From positions 310,001 to 374,000 of the forward strand of contig NZ_AUFB01000001.1 of the NCBI RefSeq assembly GCF_000426285.1: a stretch of DNA of 64,000 bases, written 5' to 3'. This document shows, piece after piece, positions 53,709 to 62,724 of this stretch (positions are counted from its first letter, which is position 1; every line of letters begins with the position of its first letter). The notes beneath the pieces are model-generated. The model did not search any database. It was not told the origin of the DNA and saw nothing but the letters and a program-made list of their open reading frames with translations. Position numbers and translations under genes: made by a program. The DNA comes from Rhizobium leucaenae USDA 9039 (GTDB lineage Bacteria; Pseudomonadota; Alphaproteobacteria; Rhizobiales; Rhizobiaceae).

Positions 53709-54566
53709 TTATGCAGCCGCTTTCCAATCCAGCCCAATATCGAGCGTTGGCGCGCTATGCGTCACCCAGCCGACGGAGATCAGATCGACGCCGGACGCGG
53801 CAATTGCCGCCGCAGTCGACGGCGTAACCCGCCCTGACGCCTCGGTGATTGCCCGTCCGGCAACAATGTCCACCGCTTCGCGCAACTGATCGGGGGTCAT
53901 ATTGTCGAGCAGCACGGCGTCGATACCCTCTGCCATGGCTTCGCGAAGCTGGTCGAGCGTATCCACTTCGACCTCGATCTTGACCATGTGGCCGATGCCG
54001 CCTTTCGCGCGGCGGATCGCTTCTGCGACGCCGCCGGCGATCGCGACATGATTGTCCTTGATCAGCACCGCGTCGTAGAGCGCAAAACGATGGTTCATGC
54101 CGCCACCGGCCCGGACCGCATATTTCTCCACCGCCCGCAATCCCGGCGTCGTCTTGCGGGTGCAGACGATCGATGCCTTCGTGCCGCTGATTGCCTCGAC
54201 GATACCTGACGTCACGGTTGCGATACCGGAGAGATGGCCGAGGAAATTCAACGCCGTGCGTTCGGCCGTCAACAAACCACGGGAAGGGCCTTCGATCGTT
54301 GCGATCACATCGCCAGCGGCGACCTTGGCGCCGTCGGGAATATGGCGGGTCACACTGATCCGCGGATCGACAAGCTGGAAGGCGAGTTCCGATGCATCGA
54401 GCCCGGCGACGACGCCCGGCTGACGGGCCACCATGGCAACGGTGGAGCGATGGTCCTCCGGAATGACGGCGGCGGACGTGATATCGCCGGCAAGGCCGAG
54501 GTCTTCCAGCAGGGCATTGCGCACCAACGGCTCGATGATGAGACGCGAAAGGGGAACTAGGGTCAT
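53709..54566 (-). CDS. nadC: Nicotinate-nucleotide pyrophosphorylase (carboxylating)
   Basis: 285 residues from the ATG at 54566, just past the nadB stop; an ATG at 54584 would overlap nadB. Key motifs: LLTAERTALNFLGHLSGIAT, CTRKTTPGLRAVEKYAVRAGG, KDNHVA, EVEVDTLDQ and LLDNMTPDQLREAV. It converts quinolinate and PRPP to nicotinate mononucleotide, the third step of de novo NAD synthesis. Last gene of the nadABC operon. Confidence 0.95.
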   Translation of the reverse strand: MTLVPLSRLIIEPLVRNALLEDLGLAGDITSAAVIPEDHRSTVAMVARQPGVVAGLDASELAFQLVDPRISVTRHIPDGAKVAAGDVIATIEGPSRGLLTAERTALNFLGHLSGIATVTSGIVEAISGTKASIVCTRKTTPGLRAVEKYAVRAGGGMNHRFALYDAVLIKDNHVAIAGGVAEAIRRAKGGIGHMVKIEVEVDTLDQLREAMAEGIDAVLLDNMTPDQLREAVDIVAGRAITEASGRVTPSTAAAIAASGVDLISVGWVTHSAPTLDIGLDWKAAA

Positions 54567-54567
54567 C

Positions 54568-56109
54568 TCAGGCGCTCCGGGCAAAGGAATAAGGGATGGC
54601 GGATCGGGCGATGTCCAAGGCGTCTACAAGACGCATTGTCCGCCGCTGCGCGTTCTTCAGTTTCAACGGAAAATCCGTGCGGGCATGGGCGCCACGCGAT
54701 TCCGTCCGCAGGCTGGCGAAGACGGCGATCAGCAGTGCCACAATGGCGGGATCCGCGGCCGTACCTTCGCTTTCGACCAACGGCAGAAGCGCAGCAATCG
54801 CTCCGTGAATGGCGCCGGCATTGCGAAGCACGCCGAGATGACGCGAGACGATCGGCCGCGCAAGCGAGGGATCCGGTTCTATCGAGCGCCCATGGTCTGA
54901 CGGCGGGTTCGCAACGCGCCAAGAGAGGTCGGCCATATCCCGTGCGGCACGCATACCCATAATGGCGGCCTCCAGCAACGAATTGCTGGCGAGCCGATTG
55001 GCGCCGTGAAGGCCTGTTGATGCCGCCTCCCCCGCGACCCAGAGGCCGGAGACGGAGCTACGGCCGTTTGTATCCGTCGCAACCCCGCCCATGTGATAGT
55101 GGACGGCGGGACGGACCGGAATAAGTTCGCTCGACGGATCGATGCCTGCCTCTTGGCAAAGAGCATCGATTACCGGGAAGCGCATCGCAAAGCGATCGCC
55201 GAGCGCTTCGCGCGCATCGAGAAAGACACGGCCGCCCCGCGCTATTTCCGCGCTGATCGCCCGCGCGACGATATCGCGTGGGGCGAGTTCCGCGCCGGAA
55301 ACCTCCGCCATGAAACGCTCGCCTCTCTCGTTGACGAGCAAGGCGCCTTCACCGCGCACGGCTTCGCTGATCAGCGCCAGCGGCCGTCGACGAGAATCGA
55401 GGGCCGTTGGGTGAAATTGCACGAACTCCATATCGGCCAGAAGCGCGCCGGCTCTCGCGGCAAGTGCCACTCCCTGGCCGAAATTGCCGATGGGATTGGT
55501 CGTTGCATCGAAAAGTCCGCCGATGCCGCCGGTCGCGAGCAGGACGCGGGAAGTGCGCAGAACGGCCATTCCTTTTTGCGTTGCACATACGAGGCCGCTA
55601 ATCCTCTCCCCATCCAGGAGCAACCGCCGCGCTTCATATCCTTCGAGCACCGTAATGGACGGCGTGTTGACGACGGCCTGCACCAGGGCGCGGACGATCG
55701 CCGCGCCGGAGCCATCGCCTTCGGCATGAACGATGCGGCGGCGCGAATGGGCGGCTTCGAGGCCGAGCGACAGGACACCGGCGCCATTTCGGTCGAAGCA
55801 GACGCCTGCGCGCTCCAGAGCGGCAATTGCCGCGGGCGCTTCGGCAATGATGCTGGCCGCTACCACCGGGTCGCAGAGCCCGTCGCCGGCGGCAAGCGTG
55901 TCGGCAAGATGCAGATCTACGCTATCATCCGTCCCCATGCTGGCGGCGATGCCGCCTTGTGCCCAGGCGCTCGACGTCTGGGCGCCGAGCGCTGCGCGGG
56001 TGACGATGACGACCGGCTGCGGCGCCAGCGTCAACGCCGCCATCAGCCCGGCGAGACCGCTGCCGACGATGGCGACATGGCCGGCAAGATCGTGAAGAAC
56101 CTCGGTCAT
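54568..56109 (-). CDS. nadB: L-aspartate oxidase
   Basis: 513 residues. FAD-binding VAIVGSGLAGLMAAL, SSAWAQGGIAASMGTDDS, EFVQFHPTAL, EAVRGEGALLVNERGERFM and GEAASTGLHGANRLASNSLLE are NadB motifs. Oxidises aspartate to iminoaspartate for NadA. Its ATG overlaps the nadA stop (ATGA). Confidence 0.95.
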   Translation of the reverse strand: MTEVLHDLAGHVAIVGSGLAGLMAALTLAPQPVVIVTRAALGAQTSSAWAQGGIAASMGTDDSVDLHLADTLAAGDGLCDPVVAASIIAEAPAAIAALERAGVCFDRNGAGVLSLGLEAAHSRRRIVHAEGDGSGAAIVRALVQAVVNTPSITVLEGYEARRLLLDGERISGLVCATQKGMAVLRTSRVLLATGGIGGLFDATTNPIGNFGQGVALAARAGALLADMEFVQFHPTALDSRRRPLALISEAVRGEGALLVNERGERFMAEVSGAELAPRDIVARAISAEIARGGRVFLDAREALGDRFAMRFPVIDALCQEAGIDPSSELIPVRPAVHYHMGGVATDTNGRSSVSGLWVAGEAASTGLHGANRLASNSLLEAAIMGMRAARDMADLSWRVANPPSDHGRSIEPDPSLARPIVSRHLGVLRNAGAIHGAIAALLPLVESEGTAADPAIVALLIAVFASLRTESRGAHARTDFPLKLKNAQRRTMRLVDALDIARSAIPYSFARSA

Positions 56110-57077
56110 ATCGCCAGCATCCTTTCCACCGCGCGGCGCGCGGCAACGGCGATTGCCGGATCGATAGTCACTTCGTGCTGGTTTTGCTCAAGTGCCCCGC
56201 GGATATTGCCGAGCGTGATGCGCTTCATGTGCGGGCAGAGATTGCACGGCCGGATGAACTCGACATCCGGATGATGAACGGCGACATTGTCGCTCATCGA
56301 ACATTCGGTCAGCAACACGACGCGCGCCGGGCTCTTCTTGCCGACGTAGTCGGACATGACTGCGGTAGAGCCAGCGAAATCCGCTTCCCTGACGACCTCA
56401 GGTGGGCACTCAGGATGCGCGAGCACCGTCACGCCGGGGTAGTTTTCGCGAATCTGGCGCAGATCGTCGGCGGTGAAAAGCTCATGCACCTCGCAATGCC
56501 CACGCCAGGCGATGATTTCGACATTGGTCTCGCGCGCAACGTTCTGCGCCAGATATTCGTCGGGGATCATCAGCACCTTGGGAACGCCAAGCGATTCCAC
56601 CACCTGCTTGGCATTACCAGACGTGCAGCAGATATCGGATGCCGCCTTCACCGCAGCGGACGTGTTGACATAGGTGACGATGGGAACACCGGGGTGGACT
56701 TGGCGCAGCAAGGCAATGTCTTCCGGCGTGATCGATTCTGCCAGCGAGCAACCGGCGGCCATATCGGGGATCAGCACGGTCTTTTCCGGGTTAAGCAACT
56801 TGGCGGTCTCGGCCATGAAATGTACGCCGGCGAGCACGATGATATCGGCGTCCACGGCGATCGCCTTGCGGGCAAGCGCCAGGCTATCGCCGACGATATC
56901 GGCGACGCCGTGGAAGATCTCCGGCGTCTGATAATTGTGCGCGAGGATGACGGCGTTGCGGCGGCGTTTCAGCTCGAGGATCGCCTCGACATCGTCCTGA
57001 AACATCATCCATTCGGCTTTGGGGATGACGCGGCTGACGCGATCATAGAGGGAGGATGCGGATACGGGATAATTCAT
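56106..57077 (-). CDS. nadA: Quinolinate synthase
   Basis: 323 residues from the ATG at 57077, with AAGGAG six bases upstream. The 4Fe-4S ligands are in ICCTSGNA, AHPECPPEV and RPCNLCPHMK; LAHNYQTPEI and VHFMAETAKLLNP are also typical. It condenses iminoaspartate with dihydroxyacetone phosphate. First gene of nadABC, downstream of a strong palindrome. Confidence 0.96.
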   Translation of the reverse strand: MNYPVSASSLYDRVSRVIPKAEWMMFQDDVEAILELKRRRNAVILAHNYQTPEIFHGVADIVGDSLALARKAIAVDADIIVLAGVHFMAETAKLLNPEKTVLIPDMAAGCSLAESITPEDIALLRQVHPGVPIVTYVNTSAAVKAASDICCTSGNAKQVVESLGVPKVLMIPDEYLAQNVARETNVEIIAWRGHCEVHELFTADDLRQIRENYPGVTVLAHPECPPEVVREADFAGSTAVMSDYVGKKSPARVVLLTECSMSDNVAVHHPDVEFIRPCNLCPHMKRITLGNIRGALEQNQHEVTIDPAIAVAARRAVERMLAI

Positions 57078-57092
57078 GGCCGGCTCCTTTAT

Positions 57093-57111
57093 TATACTCA
57101 AACTGAGTATA
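57093..57111. promoter_or_regulatory. Candidate NadQ operator in front of nadA
   Basis: TATACTCAAACTGAGTATA, with perfect 8-bp arms around AAC, just upstream of the nadA ribosome-binding site. A weaker related copy (ATATGCTCAT...GAGAATAT on the minus strand) lies at 57126-57146. Both fit the 70-bp gap between nadQ and nadA. Confidence 0.65.
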
Positions 57112-57147
57112 TCATGGACAAATAGATATTCTCGTTATGAGCATATG

Positions 57148-58050
57148 TCAATTGCGGGAGAGCGGTAATTTTGTGCCGGCGAGTTCGCGTTCTTCGAGAA
57201 TGGCGCGTCGGAAACGAAAGAGCTTGGCCGGGCGGCCGCCTGTCTCGCTTTCGGTTGCGCCCGTTTCCTCCACCAGCTCCTGCTGCTCGATCAGTCGGCG
57301 AAAATTCTGTTTGTGCAGCGTCAGGCCCGCCAGGGCCTCGACGGTGCGCTGCAGTTGAAGGAGCGTAAAATTCTCCGGCATCAGTTCGAAAACGACAGGG
57401 CGATATTTGATTTTCGCGCGCAGTCGCGCCATGCCGGTCGCAAGAATCCGCCGGTGATCGGCAAACATCGGCCGGCCGGAATTGCTCTGCTGAGTGCAGC
57501 CCGCCTCCAAGACGAGCCCGGACTCGTAAAGAAGCTCATAGCGCTGCAGAACGAGGTCTTCATTCCAGGCGGCATCGTTCAAACCAAAGGTGAAGTTGGC
57601 GCGGCGCCGGCGCTGATCACGCCTGGCTGGATCGCCGGCAACCCAGCTATTCAGCCGCTCGACAATGCCGTCCAATACGGCCGGACGGCCGTGACGATGG
57701 TCTTCCCAGGGAAAATATTCGTACCAACCATGCCAGCCCGGCCGCCCGCCGCCCGGCGCCGGCTGCTCGCGTACCAGACCGAGATAGCTGATCGAAATCG
57801 TCCGGCCGCCGAGAATCTCGTTGTTCCGGTCGCGATCGGCAAATGTATAAAGCTGCTCGAGATAGCCGACGGGATGCGCTGTCTGTTCCCGCACCCATTC
57901 GCGAAGACCGCTCTGCAGGGTGCGGTGGCCGAGCTCAAACGGTCCCGAGGGCAAAGCATCGCCGGACCGCACCGTCATGACCCGTGGATCGTTGCCAGTG
58001 ACGGCCGTCAGAACCGCGATCAGTTCGGCGTGTGCAAGTCCGATGGTCAA
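57148..58050 (-). CDS. nadQ: NadQ-type regulator of NAD synthesis (Nudix-like plus winged helix)
   Basis: 300 residues from a TTG at 58050 with a GGGGA site; another TTG at 58110 would give 320. The N-terminal part resembles a Nudix domain (GHRTLQSGLREWVREQT ... GYLEQLYTFADRDRN), but the catalytic REUxEE is degenerate, so it probably senses a NAD metabolite. The C-terminal part (NFTLLQLQRTVEALAGLTLHKQNFRRLIEQ ... ETGGRPAKLFRFR) is the winged helix of the NrtR/NadQ group. In alphaproteobacteria this protein is linked to control of nadABC, the next genes here. Confidence 0.8.
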   Translation of the reverse strand: MTIGLAHAELIAVLTAVTGNDPRVMTVRSGDALPSGPFELGHRTLQSGLREWVREQTAHPVGYLEQLYTFADRDRNNEILGGRTISISYLGLVREQPAPGGGRPGWHGWYEYFPWEDHRHGRPAVLDGIVERLNSWVAGDPARRDQRRRRANFTFGLNDAAWNEDLVLQRYELLYESGLVLEAGCTQQSNSGRPMFADHRRILATGMARLRAKIKYRPVVFELMPENFTLLQLQRTVEALAGLTLHKQNFRRLIEQQELVEETGATESETGGRPAKLFRFRRAILEERELAGTKLPLSRN

Positions 58051-58252
58051 GGAGAGTCCCCGTCTTTTTTCGAGCTTAACTTTTCTCGCACGAAGCGCCG
58101 TCGAAGCCAATGCAGCCGTTCGGCGACTCCATATTTCTCAACAAGGCTACCTGTCATATCAGGACTTGAATTCAGCAAATGATCTGGTGGATAGCTCGAT
58201 ATCCGGCGATAAGGTGGAAGCCCGACGGCAACGTGCGCGAGCAAGAGGCAAG

Positions 58253-59086
58253 ATGACACCGGCATTCGAAGTATTCTCGGACCGACGCGGCTTGCTCGGC
58301 GAAAGCCCGGTCTGGTCGGAGGATGGCAAGTCTCTGTGGTGGGTCGATACCGATGGCTGCCGCCTGCTGCGGAGCGATGCGGCCTCGGGCGGAACTGAGT
58401 TCTGGCATGCCCCGGAGGCTGTCGGCTGTATCGCCATGCGGCCGGACGGGATGCTGCTGGCAGGCCTCGCCAGCGGCATTTTTCTCTTCGATCCTGCAAG
58501 CGGACGTTTCGACACGGCCTGCTCGCCGGAAAGCCGCAGGGATGTTCGCTTCAACGACGGCGCAGTCGATCCGGCGGGCCGCTTCTGGGCTGGCACCATG
58601 CACCTTAACCTGACCGAACCGACGGGAGCAATTTTCTGTGTGGAAACCGATCTTGGCCATCGCCGTGTCTTCGACGGCCTGTGGGTACCCAACGGGCTCG
58701 CCTTCGATCCCGCTCGCAACCGCATGTATTTCTCGGATTCCCATCCCACCGTGCAAACCATCTGGGTCTGCGACTATGATCTTGCAACGGGAACGCCAAG
58801 CAATCGCCGCGTCTTTGCGACGACGCATGATTTCGCCGGCCGGCCCGACGGCGCCTTCATCGATGAGGACGGCATCTACTGGATTGCCGGCGTCGGTGGA
58901 TCGCAGCTTCTCCGCTTCGCACCGTCAGGCAAAGCGCTGGAGCCGATCCCCTTTCCCGTAACGCATCCGACGAAGATCATCATGGACAAAGCCAATCCGC
59001 GCTCCGTTTTCGTCACCACGAGGCGGACTGCCGCAGAGGATGAAACGCACTCCTCCGGACATGTGCTGCGCGCGATTTTGCCGTAG
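58253..59086 (+). CDS. SMP-30/gluconolactonase-family sugar lactonase
   Basis: 277 residues from the ATG at 58253. Six-bladed propeller with the SMP-30 metal site pattern: LGESPVWSEDGKSLWWVD (Glu ligand), RFNDGAVDPAGRFWAGTM (Asn), VPNGLAFDPARNRMYFSDS and AGRPDGAFIDEDGIYW (Asp). These enzymes open sugar lactones to aldonates. With the aldonate-dehydratase-like gene at 62725 it suggests a sugar-acid pathway, possibly L-arabinose (inference). Convergent with the GntR gene. Confidence 0.88.
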   Translation: MTPAFEVFSDRRGLLGESPVWSEDGKSLWWVDTDGCRLLRSDAASGGTEFWHAPEAVGCIAMRPDGMLLAGLASGIFLFDPASGRFDTACSPESRRDVRFNDGAVDPAGRFWAGTMHLNLTEPTGAIFCVETDLGHRRVFDGLWVPNGLAFDPARNRMYFSDSHPTVQTIWVCDYDLATGTPSNRRVFATTHDFAGRPDGAFIDEDGIYWIAGVGGSQLLRFAPSGKALEPIPFPVTHPTKIIMDKANPRSVFVTTRRTAAEDETHSSGHVLRAILP

Positions 59087-59104
59087 CGGCAACTGGATAG
59101 CTGC

Positions 59105-59797
59105 CTACCGGCTGACGTAATCCGGATATTTTTCGCAAATGAGATCGATGATCGACAGTGTGCCGGAAAGGTGCTTGCGAAGCGCTGCAACTGCCTCTTC
59201 CGCCTTTCCTGACTGGACAGCATCAACGATGGCATGGTGATCGGCGATGACCTGCTGCTGTTTGCCCGGCATCGGTAGGTTCAGCATGCGAAGCCGATCG
59301 AGATGAACGCTCTGGCGCCGGACGGTCGCCCAAAGCCCCAGGATACCAGCCCTTTCGAAGAGAACGCGGTGGAAATCCTTGTCGAGAGCATCGAAGAGAT
59401 CGTAGGTCTCGGGTGAAGCCACATGCTCCTGCCGCACCAGCACATGCCGCAAGGCAGCCGCCGTTTCCTCGGGTGATTCGGCCGTCAGCCGCCGGACGGC
59501 CTCCAGCTCGATCGACAATCTCAGGAAGTGCGCTTCGACGGCATTACCGATATCGATTCTCGCGACGACGGTGGCATATTGCGGGTAGACCTCGACGAGC
59601 CCCTCTTCCTCCAGCCTGATCAAGGCGTCGCGAACCGGCGTCTGGCTGACGTTGAATTCGCTTTGAAGCGAAATGCGCGACAGAACGGTGGTGGGCGGCA
59701 AACTCATTGAAAGAATACGCGATCTCAGGATTTCCAGGATCTGCGGCGCAACCTGGCGGGACCGATCCAAGGCGAATTCTTTCGGGTTTAGTTTCAC
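59105..59797 (-). CDS. GntR-family regulator, FadR/FCD subfamily
   Basis: 230 residues from a GTG with an AGGAAGG site. Winged helix (ILEILRSRILSMSLPPTTVLSRISL, SQTPVRDALIRLEEEGLVEV) and an FCD domain (DALDKDFHRVLFERAG, HHAIVDAVQSGKAEEAV). Divergent from the importer and dehydratase genes, so probably their repressor; ligand likely a sugar acid (inference). Confidence 0.88.
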   Translation of the reverse strand: MKLNPKEFALDRSRQVAPQILEILRSRILSMSLPPTTVLSRISLQSEFNVSQTPVRDALIRLEEEGLVEVYPQYATVVARIDIGNAVEAHFLRLSIELEAVRRLTAESPEETAAALRHVLVRQEHVASPETYDLFDALDKDFHRVLFERAGILGLWATVRRQSVHLDRLRMLNLPMPGKQQQVIADHHAIVDAVQSGKAEEAVAALRKHLSGTLSIIDLICEKYPDYVSR

Positions 59798-59852
59798 TGG
59801 CTACCTTCCTGATCCAGAGCGTCAGATCATAAACCATAAATTAAGGCTTGAT

Positions 59853-59870
59853 GCACTGATACATTAGTGC
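59853..59870. promoter_or_regulatory. Candidate GntR operator
   Basis: GCACTGATACATTAGTGC, an 18-bp inverted repeat with only its central bases unpaired, in the 130-bp gap between the GntR gene and the importer. It resembles the AT-centred palindromes of FCD regulators. Confidence 0.45.
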
Positions 59871-59927
59871 TTTAGTCAATTTAAGTAAACGCGATATCAC
59901 GGGTTTGCGCAGTTTTGGGAGGACATA

Positions 59928-60932
59928 ATGAGAAGATTTCTTCGCGGCATGACCACGGCCGCCATGTTGCTGGCCGGGGCTTTTTCGGCCACCGCCGCCG
60001 AAAAAACCGACATTTCGATCACGCGCCAGCCGGGCATTCTTTATCTCGTCAGCCACGTCATGGAGACGCAGAAGCTTATCGAGAAACGCGCCGAGGCTGA
60101 TGGCCTGCCGGGCGTCAAGGTCGAATGGCGCACCTTTAGCGGCGGTGGCGCGCAAACCGATGCGCTGCTTGCCGGCAGCGTCGACATCGTCAATACCGGC
60201 ACCGGCAATCTGCTGCTGCTCTGGGATCGCACCAGAGGCAAGGTCAAAGGCATTGTCACGAACTCCGCGCAGCCGGTTATCATGATCTCGCGCGATCCGC
60301 GCATCAAATCTCTGAAGGACATCCAGCCAGGCGACAAGATTGCCGTGCCGACGGTCGGCGTTTCGACGCAGGCCATCCTGCTGCAGATGGCAGCCGCTCA
60401 GATGTATGGTGACGATCAGGTCCACAAGTTCGATGCCAACACGGTGCAGCTCGGTCATCCCGACGCGATGGCAGCGCTCGCAAACCAGAACCATGAAGTG
60501 AAGAGCCATTTCTCGGCTCCGCCCTTTCAATATCTGGAACTCAAGCAGCCGAACGTTCATGAGGTCGTCAATTCGCGCGACATCATCGGCGGCGAGCTGA
60601 CCCAAGGCACCTTCTTCACGACAACACAATTCGCCAGCGCCAATCCCACGATCATCAAGGCCGTGCGGGAAGCAACGGCTGAGGCGATCGATGTGATCAA
60701 GAAAGACCCGAAGACTGCGGTCGAGGCCTACAAGACGGTCAGCGGCGACAAGACCAGCGTCGACGATCTCCTGGCGATCCTCAATCAGCCGCACATGATG
60801 GAATTCCGCATGGATCCGCAGGGAACCATGAAATTTGCAACGCACCTCTACAAGATCGGGACCTTGAAGAAGATGCCCAAGGCCTGGACCGACTATTATC
60901 TGCCCGAAGCGGCGGATCTGAATGGCAATTGA
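59928..60932 (+). CDS. SsuA/NMT1-type ABC substrate-binding protein
   Basis: 334 residues, GGGAGG site, signal peptide of about 24 residues (ATAA-EKT). The NMT1/SsuA-like fold is seen in ISITRQPGILYLVSHVMETQ, VEWRTFSGGGAQTDALLAGSVDIVNTG and IAVPTVGVSTQAILLQMAA. Relatives bind sulfonates, nitrate, thiamine precursors or aromatic acids. Here it heads an operon with a sugar-acid dehydratase, so an organic acid or aldonate is possible. Confidence 0.88.
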   Translation: MRRFLRGMTTAAMLLAGAFSATAAEKTDISITRQPGILYLVSHVMETQKLIEKRAEADGLPGVKVEWRTFSGGGAQTDALLAGSVDIVNTGTGNLLLLWDRTRGKVKGIVTNSAQPVIMISRDPRIKSLKDIQPGDKIAVPTVGVSTQAILLQMAAAQMYGDDQVHKFDANTVQLGHPDAMAALANQNHEVKSHFSAPPFQYLELKQPNVHEVVNSRDIIGGELTQGTFFTTTQFASANPTIIKAVREATAEAIDVIKKDPKTAVEAYKTVSGDKTSVDDLLAILNQPHMMEFRMDPQGTMKFATHLYKIGTLKKMPKAWTDYYLPEAADLNGN

Positions 60933-60988
60933 AGCCTGTTGGCGGCGCCAATACCGCCGCCTTCAGCTATCTCACGTGGAGGAGCCTT

Positions 60989-61804
60989 ATGCTTCAGGCA
61001 AAAATTGCAGCCGATGCCCCGCCGACTGACATGGCCGTGGTCAAACCGCTCTTGAACGTCGACAAGGTGACGCTTCGCTACAAGACACCGAACCTTTTGA
61101 TCACCGCCACCGAGGAGGTCAGCTTTTCGGTAGCCCAGTCCGATCGCTTCGTACTCCTCGGGCCGTCGGGTTGCGGAAAATCGACATTGCTGAAGGCGAT
61201 CGGCGGCTATCTGGCGCCGACGGCGGGGCGCATTGAAATCAAGGGGCAACCAGTCAAGAAGCCGGGTGCCGATCGCATGATGGTTTTTCAGGAATTCGAT
61301 CAGCTCCTGCCATGGAAGACGGTCCTTGAAAACGTCATGTTTCCGCTGACGACCGCTCGCCGGCTGCCTCGCGCGGAAGCCGAAGCGATAGCCCGCGACT
61401 ATATCGAGAAGGTCAAGCTCACCCGTGCCGTCGATACCTATCCGCACATGCTCTCAGGCGGCATGAAGCAGCGTGTGGCGATCGCCCGTGGCATGGCCAT
61501 GCAGCCGGATATCCTGCTGATGGACGAACCCTTTGCGGCACTCGATGCGCTGACCCGGCGGCAGATGCAGGACGAGCTTCTGCAGCTTTGGGAGGATACG
61601 CGTTTCACAGTCATCTTCGTCACGCATTCGATCGCCGAGGCGATCAAGATCTCCAACCGCATCCTGCTGCTTTCACCGCATCCCGGCCGTGTCAAGGCCG
61701 AGATCCGCAATGTCGAAGCAGTCCGCCACGACGCCGCGGCTGCCGCCAAGCTGGAGCAGGAAATCCATCACATGCTGTTTGCCGAAGCAGGACATAGGGA
61801 ATAG
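60989..61804 (+). CDS. SsuB/TauB-type ABC ATPase
   Basis: 271 residues from the ATG at 60989 with a GGAGGAG site. Walker A GPSGCGKSTLLKAI, signature MLSGGMKQRVAIAR, Walker B DILLMDEPFAALD and switch His in FVTHSIAEAIK. Energises the importer. Confidence 0.93.
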   Translation: MLQAKIAADAPPTDMAVVKPLLNVDKVTLRYKTPNLLITATEEVSFSVAQSDRFVLLGPSGCGKSTLLKAIGGYLAPTAGRIEIKGQPVKKPGADRMMVFQEFDQLLPWKTVLENVMFPLTTARRLPRAEAEAIARDYIEKVKLTRAVDTYPHMLSGGMKQRVAIARGMAMQPDILLMDEPFAALDALTRRQMQDELLQLWEDTRFTVIFVTHSIAEAIKISNRILLLSPHPGRVKAEIRNVEAVRHDAAAAAKLEQEIHHMLFAEAGHRE

Positions 61805-61807
61805 GCC

Positions 61808-62671
61808 ATGAACGCACCGCAGATCATCTTCGCGGCCGAGAGGGCCGAACCCGCAGGCCACATCGCGGCGGTCGAGCAGAAGCTCGGGGCCATCGAACTT
61901 CTTTGGCAATCAAGCCTCTTCCGCAAATCACTACTGATCGTCATCCTTGCCGTCATCTGGGAGACCTATGCGCGGCATCTCGACAATCCGCTGCTTTTCC
62001 CGACGCTCAGCGACACGCTGACGGCACTCTATGATCGCTTTGCGGATGGCGTGCTGCCCGAACGCATCTGGACGACGTTGAAGATTTTGGTCACAGGCTA
62101 TGTGACGGGGACGGTGCTCGCCGCCATCCTGACCGTCGTTGCGATCAACACGCGTATTGGCACCGATTTTCTCGAGACGATGACGGCGATGTTCAATCCG
62201 CTGCCAGCAATCTCGCTGCTGCCGCTGGCTCTCATCTGGTTCGGTCTCGGACCCGCGAGCCTCGTCTTCGTGCTCGTGCATTCCGTGCTCTGGGCGGTTG
62301 CCCTCAACACCCATGCCGGCTTTCTCGGCGTTTCGCGCACGCTGCGCATGGTAGGGGCCAACTACGGACTGACTGGACTCTCCTATGTGTTTCGCATTCT
62401 CATCCCCGCCGCATTCCCGTCCATCCTGACCGGCCTGAAGATCGGCTGGGCCTTTTCCTGGCGCACGTTGATCGCCGCCGAACTGGTCTTCGGCGTTTCC
62501 TCCGGTCAAGGCGGACTTGGATGGTTCATCTTCGAAAACCGCAATCTTCTCGACATCCCGTCGGTCTTCGCAGGCCTGCTGACGGTTATCGTCATCGGCC
62601 TCATCGTCGAGAACCTGGTTTTCCAAACGATCGAGCGTCGAACCCTGCAGAAATGGGGCATGAAGGAGTGA
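61808..62671 (+). CDS. SsuC/TauC-type ABC permease
   Basis: 287 residues, about six helices after a soluble start; NPLPAISLLPLALIWFGLGPASLVFVLVHSVLW and the EAA-like loop IPAAFPSILTGLKIGWAFSWRTLIAAE are typical. Three bases after the ATPase stop. Confidence 0.92.
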   Translation: MNAPQIIFAAERAEPAGHIAAVEQKLGAIELLWQSSLFRKSLLIVILAVIWETYARHLDNPLLFPTLSDTLTALYDRFADGVLPERIWTTLKILVTGYVTGTVLAAILTVVAINTRIGTDFLETMTAMFNPLPAISLLPLALIWFGLGPASLVFVLVHSVLWAVALNTHAGFLGVSRTLRMVGANYGLTGLSYVFRILIPAAFPSILTGLKIGWAFSWRTLIAAELVFGVSSGQGGLGWFIFENRNLLDIPSVFAGLLTVIVIGLIVENLVFQTIERRTLQKWGMKE

Positions 62672-62724
62672 TGCGCTCACGCGAATTCATCTCTTCTAAT
62701 AGTTGAATATAAGGTTGTAAGACA

